A stretch of DNA of 55,184 nt from Actinomadura kijaniata NBRC 14229 (GTDB lineage: Bacteria > Actinomycetota > Actinomycetes > Streptosporangiales > Streptosporangiaceae), in contig NZ_BCQR01000022.1 in NCBI RefSeq assembly GCF_001552175.1, forward strand, positions 1 to 55,184. Reading direction: 5' to 3'. Positions 16,311 to 23,162 of the stretch are shown piece by piece. Numbering within the stretch: position 1 is the first letter of the stretch; each line of letters starts with the position of its first letter. Under the pieces are notes generated by a model, which was given only the letters and a program-made list of their open reading frames with translations, had not been told where the DNA came from and did no database searches. A program made the position numbers and the translations under genes.

Positions 16311-16431
16311 ATCAGGACCGTCAGACACTGTGCTGCCGTTCTCCATACGCATGGTTGCCGCGACCAAGCACCGGCGCCGAGTGTTCACCGACGCTCATCC
16401 GAAACGGTGTGATGTGATCATGCAGCCCTGA
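16311..16431 (+). pseudogene. tnpA: tnpA remnant (Y1 transposase, frameshifted and truncated)
   Basis: The frame beginning near 16311 encodes IRTVRHCAAVLHTH, like the N-terminal strand of IS200 TnpA (RHCVYxLHAH). A shift near 16353 moves to the frame encoding MVAATKHRRRVFTDAHPKRC and DVIMQP before TGA 16429-16431, matching the following TnpA block (VFVTKYRRRVFTDAHLxRxxEIM). The rest, with the HUH motif and catalytic Tyr, is missing. It diverges from tnpB, whose N-terminus is less than 60 bases away. The match was recognised by eye; both a frameshift and a 3' truncation are required. Confidence 0.65.
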
Positions 16432-16506
16432 TCGTCGGCCTTCAGGCCGTCGCGGGCGCCTCGGGCGTCCGGGACGTCGACGTACAGCGTTTGCGGGATC
16501 CGTTTC

Positions 16507-17211
16507 ATGGTCGGGCCGGGCATGGTCGGAGGCATGCATCAGCCCACCCGCGTCCTCATCGTGGACGACCACGCGCTGTTCGCCGAGGCCCTGGCGGCGC
16601 GGCTGGCGCGCGAGCCCGACCTGGTCGTCCTGCCGGTGGCCGCCGACGGCCGCCGCGCGCTGGCCCTGGCCGCCACCGAACGCCCGCACGTCGTCGTCCT
16701 GGACGTCGCGCTGGGCGCCGAGAACGGGCTGGACGTGCTGGACCGGCTGCGGGAGCGGCACCCCGACGTGCGGGTGGTGATGCTCACCGCGATGAGCGAC
16801 CTCGGCACGATGGTGCAGGCGGTCCGGCGCGGCGCGGTCGGGTGGCTGTCCAAGACCGAGAGCGCCGACCGGGTCGCGCGGGTCATCCGCGGCTCGGCGC
16901 GGCAGGGCGGGTGGATCCCGCCGGAGGTGCTCGGCGAGGTGCTGCGGAGGCTGCTGGCCGACGCCCCGGCGGGCGGCGGCGGGCCCTCGCCGCTGGACCA
17001 GCTGACCGCGCGGGAGCGCGAGGTCCTCCAGTGCATGGTGGACGGCCTCAACCGCAACGAGATCGCCGACCGGCTCGGGCTGTCGGCCAACACCGTCCGC
17101 ACCCACACCCAGAACCTGCTGGCCAAGCTCGACATGCACTCGGCGCTGGAGGCGATCACCCTGGCCATGCGCGCGGGGATGCGTCCCTCGTCCCGGGACC
17201 GCCCGCACTGA
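16507..17211 (+). CDS. NarL/FixJ-type response regulator (orphan)
   Basis: The protein has 234 residues from ATG 16507; ATG 16522 and 16534 are alternatives and the fold begins at RVLIVDDHALF. The receiver domain has the acidic pair in VDDH, phospho-acceptor Asp in VVVLDVALG, Thr in MLTAMSD and Lys in WLSKTES. The linker leads to a LuxR-type HTH (about 168-225) with LTAREREVLQCMVDGLNRNEIADRL, quoted in parts. No partner kinase is adjacent. The downstream CapD-like gene starts 155 bases later. The IS remnant ends shortly upstream, so the promoter may include element-derived DNA. Confidence 0.9.
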   Translation: MVGPGMVGGMHQPTRVLIVDDHALFAEALAARLAREPDLVVLPVAADGRRALALAATERPHVVVLDVALGAENGLDVLDRLRERHPDVRVVMLTAMSDLGTMVQAVRRGAVGWLSKTESADRVARVIRGSARQGGWIPPEVLGEVLRRLLADAPAGGGGPSPLDQLTAREREVLQCMVDGLNRNEIADRLGLSANTVRTHTQNLLAKLDMHSALEAITLAMRAGMRPSSRDRPH

Positions 17212-17365
17212 TCGCCGGACGGCGGACCGGCGCTCCCGCCAATGACGTAGCGGGGGTTCGTCCGAACGGGTGATTCGATCACCAGGCGGGGTTCCTACGC
17301 TCGGCCCTGACGAGGCCGGAGGGGAAGACCGTGGAGAACGTGTTCAGGGCGCCTTGGGCGCGGGG

Positions 17366-18541
17366 GTGAGCGTGCCCCGGTTCCTCCGCCGCCGCTCCCG
17401 CCGGACCGCCGGTCCCGCCGACGAGGCGAGCCCGCTGGTGCGGCTGCTGGGGCGGGACGAGGTCGTGGCGGGGCAGCGCGGACGGCGGCTGGTGCGCGGC
17501 CGGCGCGTGCTGGTCACCGGGGCGTGCGGGACGGTCGGGTCGGCTCTGTGCCACCAGGTGAAGCGGCTCGAACCGGCCGCGCTGTGGCTGGTCGACGTGG
17601 ACGGCGAGCGGCTGCGGCGGCTCGGCCACGAGATGACCGGGCGGCTGGAGCGGACGCGGGTGCACGCGGCCGAGGCCGACGTGCGCGACCGCGACCGGAT
17701 CGCCGAGGTGGTCGGGCGGGCCCGGCCCGACCTGGTGTTCCACACCGCCGGGCCCAACGAGCTGGCCGCGGTGGAGCGCGACCCGTGCCGGGGCGTGGCC
17801 GCCAACGTCGCGGGGGCCCGCCACGTCCTCGACAGCGCCGTCCGCGCCGACGTGGAGCGGCTGGTGCTGGTGTCGTCGGACAAGGCGGCCGAGCCGACGT
17901 CGGTGTACGGCGCGACGATGCGGCTGTGCGAGATGCTGCTGACCGGCGCGGCCGGGGGCCGGACCCGGTTCGCGGCGGTGCGGGTCGGCAACGTGCTGGG
18001 CCCGGCGGGGCCGCTGCTGACGCTGCTGGCGCGCCGCATCGCCGCCGGGGAGGCCGTCACGATCACCCACCCGGAGGTGGCGCGGCACTTCATGACGGCG
18101 GCCGAGGCGGCGGGGCTGCTGCTGGAGGCCGCGGCGATGGCCGAGCGGGCCGAGACGTTCGCGCTGGACGTCGGCGACCCGGTGCCGGTGGTGGAGCTGG
18201 TGCACCGGTACGCCGAGCAGCTCCGGCTGCCGGAGGTGACGATCCGGTTCAGCGGACTGGGGCCCGGCGAGAAGCTGGCGGAGAAGACGTTCTCCGACTC
18301 CGAGCCGCTGATCCGCACCGCCCATCCCAGGATCTGGGCGACCCGGCCCGCCACGCCCCCGGCGGGGCTGCCGCGCCTGCTGGACGCGCTGGAGGCCGCC
18401 GCCGAGGCCGGGGATCCCGACCGGGTGCGGCTGCTGCTGCGGCGGCTGCTGCCCGAGTACCGGCCGGTGCGCCGTCCTCCGCCGGTGGAGACGCGGCGGG
18501 CGTGCGACACCTGCCGGGGCCCCGAGCTCCCGGCCCTGTGA
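17366..18541 (+). CDS. CapD/FlaA1-like sugar-nucleotide SDR with altered active site
   Basis: The start is GTG 17366 (or GTG 17372), giving about 391 residues. After a basic N-terminus and a short linker, the Rossmann fold begins with VLVTGACGTVG. The dehydratase-family pattern LVLVSSDKAAEPTSVYGATM follows, then GNVLGPAG and PEVARHFMT. In nucleotide-sugar 4,6-dehydratases (PglF, CapD, FlaA1) the last motif is DKAxNPTxxMGATK. Here Tyr181 is followed at +4 by Met185 instead of the catalytic Lys. The end contains CDTCRGPELP, a small CxxC. The N-terminal membrane domain of the long CapD form is absent. It may be a sugar-nucleotide binder rather than an enzyme. Confidence 0.75.
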   Translation: MSVPRFLRRRSRRTAGPADEASPLVRLLGRDEVVAGQRGRRLVRGRRVLVTGACGTVGSALCHQVKRLEPAALWLVDVDGERLRRLGHEMTGRLERTRVHAAEADVRDRDRIAEVVGRARPDLVFHTAGPNELAAVERDPCRGVAANVAGARHVLDSAVRADVERLVLVSSDKAAEPTSVYGATMRLCEMLLTGAAGGRTRFAAVRVGNVLGPAGPLLTLLARRIAAGEAVTITHPEVARHFMTAAEAAGLLLEAAAMAERAETFALDVGDPVPVVELVHRYAEQLRLPEVTIRFSGLGPGEKLAEKTFSDSEPLIRTAHPRIWATRPATPPAGLPRLLDALEAAAEAGDPDRVRLLLRRLLPEYRPVRRPPPVETRRACDTCRGPELPAL

Positions 18542-18551
18542 CCGGGCCGCG

Positions 18552-18758
18552 CTAGGGCTGCTTGGTGGGGTCGGCGACCGGGCCGTCCGGCATGGGTAGT
18601 TCCAGCGACCCCAGTTGGAGTGCGGCGACTTCCATCACGGCCACCACCAGGATGAACGCGAGACCCAACAGAACGAGCTTGCCCCGTTTCACGCAGAACC
18701 CCTCTAAATCCCCGATAAGCAGGGAGAACATAGCACGAACCGGCTTACTCGGACGCAT
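18552..18758 (-). CDS. Small single-pass membrane protein
   Basis: The peptide is 68 residues from ATG 18758, with AGGGGGTGG upstream; a start at 18848 would add a proline/arginine-rich leader. It has a basic start (MRPSKPVRAMFSLL), a short soluble part (GDLEGFCVKRG), one hydrophobic segment (LVLLGLAFILVVAVMEVAAL, about 33-52) and a tail ending PVADPTKQP. No family was recognised. It is convergent with the CapD-like gene, with ten bases between the stops. Confidence 0.45.
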   Translation of the reverse strand: MRPSKPVRAMFSLLIGDLEGFCVKRGKLVLLGLAFILVVAVMEVAALQLGSLELPMPDGPVADPTKQP

Positions 18759-19353
18759 CGGGCCACCCCCTGGCGGTGGCGCGGCACGGGGGGCGCGCGG
18801 CGAGCGGCCCATGATCCGTAATTGCGGGGGGAATTTCTTGCCGGACACATTTCCATTACTTCAAGGAACCGGACTTCCCTCGCGAACGTTGCCCTATCGT
18901 AGCCCGGTGGATCAATGCGGCCTCCCGTCCGCCGAGTGGGCGCCCGGCCCGCCGGACGGCGGCGAACGATCTAGAACGGACGGGCCGCGCGCCGAATGAT
19001 CGCCGCAATGATCGGTTCCGGTGGCCGCAACCCTCTCCGCGTCGCGCTTTCGCCGGTCCTGTGAGCAGGGGGAACACGGCGGAGGGGTGCAGTTTCGAGC
19101 CGACCGGAAAAGGGGATCGAACAGCCATATCACCGCAATGGGGAGGGCCGCCACACCGGAAGCGGGAAAGAAATGTCCTCCACAAGAGGGACAATCTTCA
19201 CTTGGACGTCTGGATAATGGAAGTGGTTTACTGACAATTCGCCATGTCCACTTCCGGTCACAAGACGGTCGGTTGCGGTCAATTGACTGGACATCACCGG
19301 CAACGCGGGGTGACGGTCGAGTCGGTGCTGGTATTACGGACGGGGGTCCTTCC
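18759..19353. other. Long intergenic region, lower G+C than its surroundings
   Basis: About 595 bases separate the minus-strand small membrane protein from the histidine kinase start at 19354. Open frames cross it on both strands but show no domain, and the one joined to the kinase (from 19021) looks like read-back into the leader. The part from about 19060 to 19310 is visibly richer in A/T and holds the inverted repeat at 19219-19255 and a TGTCC/GGACA pair near 19172-19192, so it is probably a regulatory leader. Confidence 0.5.
19219..19255. promoter_or_regulatory. Inverted repeat upstream of the HK-RR-P450 operon
   Basis: GGAAGTGG (19219-19226) and CCACTTCC (19248-19255) form an exact 8-bp inverted repeat with a 21-base A/T-rich spacer. 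It lies about 100 bases upstream of the kinase start. It could bind a dimeric regulator, possibly the response regulator encoded in the operon. Confidence 0.35.
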
Positions 19354-20151
19354 ATGAACCACGGGCAGTCTCGGTCGTCACCGGTGGACACGCCCGATCC
19401 TCTGGCCGCGCTGTTCGACGGAGAGCGACACGGCGGCGCACCCGTCGCGGACCCGGAGTCGGGGGACCCGGGGCTGTGGCGGCGGCGGCTGCGCCACGAC
19501 ATCCGTCACGAGCTCGGCACGATCATCATGCTGGCCTCGGCCGTCGCGGTCGCCGACGACATCGGCGAGACCAGCCGCGCGCGCGTCGAGCAGCTGCTCG
19601 GCGAGACCCGCTGGCTGGACCACCTCATCCGGCGGCTCGACGAGGACGACGACGCGGCCGCCGAGCCGCCGCGCCACCCCGAGCGCATCCGCGTGGACGA
19701 GCTGGTCGCGGAGGCCGTCGCCGGGGCCCGGCTGGCCACGCCGCACCGGGTGGGCCTGGCGGTGGACGGGCCGGCGGGCCGGGCGTGGGCGCACATGGAC
19801 GCGGTCGCGCTGTGGCGGGCGCTGCGCAACGTGCTGGACAACGCCTGCCGCGTCGCCGAGGGCCGGGTGGACGTGCGGGTCGCGGTCGAGCACGGCTGGG
19901 TCGTGATCCAGGTCGACGACGACGGCCCCGGCTTCGGCCGCCGGGCCCCGGGCGGGCTGTCCTCGCTCGGCCTGGGCATCGTGCACGACCTGGTCTCCGG
20001 CTACGGCGGCAGCCTGGAGATCCGCACCGGCGAGATGGGCGGCGCGCGGGTCCGGCTGCTGCTGCCCGCCGCGCCGCCACCCGACGGCGGCCCGGTCGCC
20101 GGGGACCCGGGCGCCGGGGACCCGGGCGACGATTGGCGGCCGCATCCATGA
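19354..20151 (+). CDS. Soluble sensor histidine kinase
   Basis: The protein has 265 residues from ATG 19354, with GGGGGTCC upstream. There is no membrane segment and no recognisable input domain. The first 40 residues are polar and then the H-box begins: RHDIRHELGTIIMLASA, with candidate phospho-His at 48 or 52. The ATP-binding half has the N-box RNVLDNACRVAEG, G1 DDDGPGFGRR and G2 LGLGIVHDLVSGYGG (about 210-225). The tail is Pro/Gly/Asp-rich. The stop overlaps the response regulator start (ATGA). A cytosolic kinase in an operon with a regulator and a P450-like protein suggests an internal signal. Confidence 0.85.
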   Translation: MNHGQSRSSPVDTPDPLAALFDGERHGGAPVADPESGDPGLWRRRLRHDIRHELGTIIMLASAVAVADDIGETSRARVEQLLGETRWLDHLIRRLDEDDDAAAEPPRHPERIRVDELVAEAVAGARLATPHRVGLAVDGPAGRAWAHMDAVALWRALRNVLDNACRVAEGRVDVRVAVEHGWVVIQVDDDGPGFGRRAPGGLSSLGLGIVHDLVSGYGGSLEIRTGEMGGARVRLLLPAAPPPDGGPVAGDPGAGDPGDDWRPHP

Positions 20152-20175
20152 GGGTCGCCGCATCCATGCGGGTCG
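20140..20175 (+). repeat. 18-bp tandem duplication around the regulator start codon
   Basis: CCGCATCCATGAGGGTCG (20140-20157) is followed directly by CCGCATCCATGCGGGTCG (20158-20175), one base different. The duplication doubles the start codon of the response regulator: ATG 20148 overlaps the kinase stop, while ATG 20166 gives the conventional MRVVVCDDH start. Confidence 0.85.
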
Positions 20176-20816
20176 TCGTCTGCGACGACCACGCGGTGTT
20201 CGCCGACTCGCTGTCGCTGGTGCTCGCCGACGCCGGGCACGCCGTCGTGGGGGTCGCCTACTCCCCCGAGGACGCGCTGCCGGTGCTGCGCGAGCACCGG
20301 CCCGACGTGTGCCTGATCGACCTGCACTTCCCGTCCGGCACGGCGCTGGACTGGATGCCGCGGCTGCGCGCCGCCGCGCCGGGCACCGCGTTCGTGGTGC
20401 TGACCGCGTTCCTGGAGGAGCCGGTGGTGAAGGCGGGGCTGGCGGCGGGCGTGCGGGGCTTCGCGCACAAGGGGCAGCAGGCCGGGGACGTCCTCGACGT
20501 GCTGGACCGGGTGGCGGCGGGCGAGGTGGTCGCCGACCGCGCCGCGCCCCCTCCCCCGCCCGTCCGGCCGCGCAGCCAGGCGCAGAAGGTCGCGCAGTTC
20601 CTCACCCCCCGCGAACGCGAGGTACTGACCCGGCTGGCGCGCGGCGAGTCCACCCAGGCGCTGGCCAAGGCGATGGGCGTGACCCGCAGCACGGCGCGCA
20701 GCCACGTGCAGAGCGTGCTGAGCAAGCTCGGCGTCCACTCGCAGCGCGAGGCGGTGATCGAGGCCGCCCGGCACGGCCTGGTCAGCGTCGAGACCGGCGA
20801 GTGGCTGGCGGGATGA
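20148..20816 (+). CDS. LuxR-type response regulator
   Basis: The protein has 222 residues from ATG 20148, or 216 from ATG 20166; the two starts arise from an 18-bp duplication. The receiver domain shows VVVCDDHAVF (acidic pair), Asp in CLIDLHFPSG, Thr in VVLTAFLEE and Lys in FAHKGQQ. A linker with six prolines leads to the LuxR HTH: FLTPREREVLTRLARGES, then STARSHVQSVLSKLGVHSQ. The start overlaps the kinase stop and its own stop overlaps the start of the P450-like gene (ATGA), so the three genes form one translationally coupled operon. Confidence 0.9.
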   Translation: MRVAASMRVVVCDDHAVFADSLSLVLADAGHAVVGVAYSPEDALPVLREHRPDVCLIDLHFPSGTALDWMPRLRAAAPGTAFVVLTAFLEEPVVKAGLAAGVRGFAHKGQQAGDVLDVLDRVAAGEVVADRAAPPPPPVRPRSQAQKVAQFLTPREREVLTRLARGESTQALAKAMGVTRSTARSHVQSVLSKLGVHSQREAVIEAARHGLVSVETGEWLAG

Positions 20817-21727
20817 CGCGGCGGCGGCACGGCGCCTCGCCGGTCTCCGACGCCGAGGCGCTGTGCTCCCCCGACACCTACGCGCGGGGCGTGCCCCACG
20901 GGCGGCTGGAGCGGCTGCGCGAGCGCATCCCGGTGGTGTGGCTGGCCGAGGGGTCGTGGGCGGTGCTGCGGTACGCCGACGTCCGCCGCGCGCTGAGCCA
21001 CCCCGAGCTGTTCGCGCCCGAGATCGCCGAGCCGCCGCACGGCCCGACCGCCCTGGAGGAACGCGGACGGGCCGCCCACCCGGCCCCCGCCGGCCCCGCG
21101 GGCCCGGCCGACGCCCCGATCGACATGGACCCCCCGGCGGCGGCGCTGGTGGACCGGCTGGTCCAGGCGGGCGAGGAGGGTGTGGACTTCGTCACACAGG
21201 TCGCGCCGGACCTGCCCGAGACGGTCCGCAACACCTTGGCGGGCGGGCTGTGCGCGCTGGTCCGCCACCCCCGGGAGCTGGCGCTGCTGAGGGAGCGGTC
21301 CGGCGGGGACCCGGCGGCGTTCGCGGCCCTGCTCGACAGCGCCGTCGAGGAGGTGATGCGGTGGTGGACGCCCGTCCTGCGGGTCCCCCGCACGGTGCGT
21401 CGTGCCACGTCACTGGGCGGGGTGCCGCTGCTGCCGGGCGAGCGGGCGTCGCTGTGGCTCGCCTCCGCCAACCACGACGCGACGGCGTTCCCCGACCCGG
21501 AGCGGTTCGCCGCCGACCGGTTCCTGCGCGGCGCCCCGGCGCATCTGGGGTTCGGCCACGGCGCGCGCGCCTGCCTGGGGCGGCGGCTGGCGCGGGTGCA
21601 CCTGCACGCGTTCCTCACCGAGATCGTCTTTCGTCCGGGACGTCCCGGATTCGCCGGTGAGCCGCTACCCTTGCGGTCGAGTGCCCGCCACGGCTTCGAA
21701 CGGCTGCCGGTCCGCTGGACCGGGTGA
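20813..21727 (+). CDS. Miniature cytochrome P450-like protein
   Basis: The protein has only 304 residues against about 400 for bacterial P450s. It starts at ATG 20813, overlapping the regulator stop. The N-terminus (VVWLAEGSWAVLRYADVRRAL) matches the first P450 sheet. The end is normal, with E180xxR183 (EEVMRWWTP), PDPERFAADRF and heme loop GFGHGARACLG with Cys254. In between, the sequence passes from DFVTQVAPDLPETV straight to ALVRHPRELALL, so helices F, G, H and most of I, including the AGxxT oxygen site, are missing. The C-helix His/Arg that hold heme propionates are also absent. It may bind heme without oxygenating, for example as a sensor partner of the operon's kinase. Confidence 0.75.
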   Translation: MTRRRHGASPVSDAEALCSPDTYARGVPHGRLERLRERIPVVWLAEGSWAVLRYADVRRALSHPELFAPEIAEPPHGPTALEERGRAAHPAPAGPAGPADAPIDMDPPAAALVDRLVQAGEEGVDFVTQVAPDLPETVRNTLAGGLCALVRHPRELALLRERSGGDPAAFAALLDSAVEEVMRWWTPVLRVPRTVRRATSLGGVPLLPGERASLWLASANHDATAFPDPERFAADRFLRGAPAHLGFGHGARACLGRRLARVHLHAFLTEIVFRPGRPGFAGEPLPLRSSARHGFERLPVRWTG

Positions 21728-21816
21728 AACGACGGCGGCAGGCGTCGCAGACGCATCACGTTCCCGTGACATCACGGCGATCCCGGATGGGTGGAGTACA
21801 CCCCCGCGCATTGAAT

Positions 21817-21860
21817 TGACGCGTTGGCACCGCGCTATCACGCAAAGTGCCGACGCGTCA
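21817..21860 (+). terminator. Long imperfect hairpin, possible terminator
   Basis: TGACGCGTTGGCAC (21817-21830) pairs with GTGCCGACGCGTCA (21847-21860) with one wobble pair and a 16-base loop. It lies 90 bases after the P450-like stop, and a T-rich run (CTTTTTTCATTTT) begins about 36 bases further on. It could end the HK-RR-P450 transcript or act as a regulatory dyad for the esterase pair. Confidence 0.45.
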
Positions 21861-22003
21861 TGACGACGCGCGCGATGGCACTCCCCCATTACGATCTTTT
21901 TTCATTTTCTGAACGCCACCTGGAACTCGGCTGGACGTTCGCTGAGTTAGTCATTGCGCCCGGCCGACTCGGGGGCGGGGCCCGGGACTGAGGAGACGCT
22001 GTT

Positions 22004-23161
22004 GTGGGACTGACGAGCTGGAGCCTGCTCGGGCTGCTCGCCCTGCTCACGTTCGGCTGCATGGCCGCGACGGTGTGGGGGTGGTCGCGGCTCGCCAAGC
22101 CCGGACCGGTGCGCGCGGCGGCGCGCCTCGGCGTGCTGGTCGGCACGCAGGTCGTGGTCCTGCTGACGCTGCTGACGGCGGTCAACAAGCACTACCTGTT
22201 CTACGACTCCTGGCAGGGCCTGATGGGCGCGGCGGGCGGCGACGCCCGGCAGAAGCAGCAGACCGGGCGGCACAACGCGGTCGCCGCCGGCAACCTCGGC
22301 AACGGGCGCGTGGCCGCCTCCCGCGCCGACCTCAAGCCGCGCACCGACCTCAACCCGGCCAAGGGCAAGCCCGAGAAGGTCGGCCGGGTCGACTACATGA
22401 CGATCCAGGGCGTGCGCACCGGCATCGAGTCCGAGGCGTACGTGTACCTGCCGCCGCAGTACTTCCAGCCCGGGTACGCCCAGAAGCGCCTGCCGGTCGC
22501 GCTCTACATCGCCGGGTACCCGGCGGCCAACCGGCTGACCTGGATCCAGAACGGCCACATCCCCGAGGAGGTCCTCAACCTCGGCAAGGCCGGCAAGGTC
22601 AAGCCGATGATCCACGTGATGATGCGGCCGACCGTGCACGAGGGCTGGGACACCGAGTGCGCCGACGTCCCGGGCGGGCCGAAGGTGGAGACGTTCTTCG
22701 CCCAGGACGTGCCCGAGGCGGTCATGGGCGCCTACCGGACCGCGCGCGACCGCCAGGGCTGGGGCGTGGCGGGCTACTCGGCGGGCGGGTACTGCGCCGT
22801 CAAGCTGGCGATGCTGCACTCCGACCGGTTCGTCGCCGGGGCCACCCTGGGCGGGCACTTCCGCGCGATCCTCGACACCACCACCCGCCAGCTCTACGAC
22901 CGCAGCAGGGAGCTGCGCCAGCGCAACAACCTGATCTGGCGGCTGGAGAACCTGCCGCAGCCCCCGGTCTCGATCATGGTCGGGTCGGCGCTGGTCGGCG
23001 AGAAGACCTACAAGGACGCGCAGAAGTTCATGGCCGCCGCGCGGCCCCCGCTGCGGGTCGACAAGGTGCTGCTGCCCACCGGCGGCCACAACTTCAAGAC
23101 CTTCCGCAAGTACATCCCGCCCACGCTGGAGTGGATGAGCGACCACCTGAAGGGGGAATGA
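22004..23161 (+). CDS. Membrane-anchored esterase, antigen-85/Fes-like alpha/beta hydrolase
   Basis: The protein has 385 residues from GTG 22004, with GAGGAGACG upstream. Two N-terminal membrane segments (about 5-27 and 40-60) are followed by a polar linker and an extracytoplasmic hydrolase domain. This has EAYVYLPPQYFQ, VALYIAGYP, and the nucleophile elbow GYSAGGY with Ser259; His362 lies in LPTGGHNFKTF. The layout resembles actinobacterial esterase family PF00756 (mycolyltransferases, enterobactin esterases). Two cysteines (ECADVPGG and YCAVK) may pair outside the cell. A paralogue follows two bases after its stop and lacks catalytic residues. Confidence 0.82.
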   Translation: MGLTSWSLLGLLALLTFGCMAATVWGWSRLAKPGPVRAAARLGVLVGTQVVVLLTLLTAVNKHYLFYDSWQGLMGAAGGDARQKQQTGRHNAVAAGNLGNGRVAASRADLKPRTDLNPAKGKPEKVGRVDYMTIQGVRTGIESEAYVYLPPQYFQPGYAQKRLPVALYIAGYPAANRLTWIQNGHIPEEVLNLGKAGKVKPMIHVMMRPTVHEGWDTECADVPGGPKVETFFAQDVPEAVMGAYRTARDRQGWGVAGYSAGGYCAVKLAMLHSDRFVAGATLGGHFRAILDTTTRQLYDRSRELRQRNNLIWRLENLPQPPVSIMVGSALVGEKTYKDAQKFMAAARPPLRVDKVLLPTGGHNFKTFRKYIPPTLEWMSDHLKGE

Positions 23162-23162
23162 C

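Larger units (their letters stand above)
15025..16431. mobile_element. Truncated IS200/IS605-type element, divergent tnpA/tnpB
   Basis: The element consists of an intact-looking minus-strand tnpB and a broken plus-strand tnpA fragment, arranged head to head as in ISHp608-like elements. The right end is placed at the TCAAC-type omega-RNA terminus near 15025. The left end seems lost, because tnpA stops after about 40 codons and ordinary chromosomal sequence follows. With TnpA gone, the element should not move on its own. Confidence 0.65.

Noticed and set aside
18856..19194. A minus-strand gene in the gap upstream of the soluble kinase
   Set aside because: The 112-codon frame has no ribosome site, domain or good start and crosses the A/T-rich leader region.
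19021..19353. An N-terminal extension of the soluble histidine kinase
   Set aside because: The added 111 residues have no fold pattern. ATG 19354 has a plausible ribosome site and lies just before the H-box domain.
19354..21727. A conservon (cvn) operon, because a kinase and a P450 occur together
   Set aside because: Conservons also contain roadblock, DUF742 and GTPase genes, and these are absent. A response regulator is present instead.
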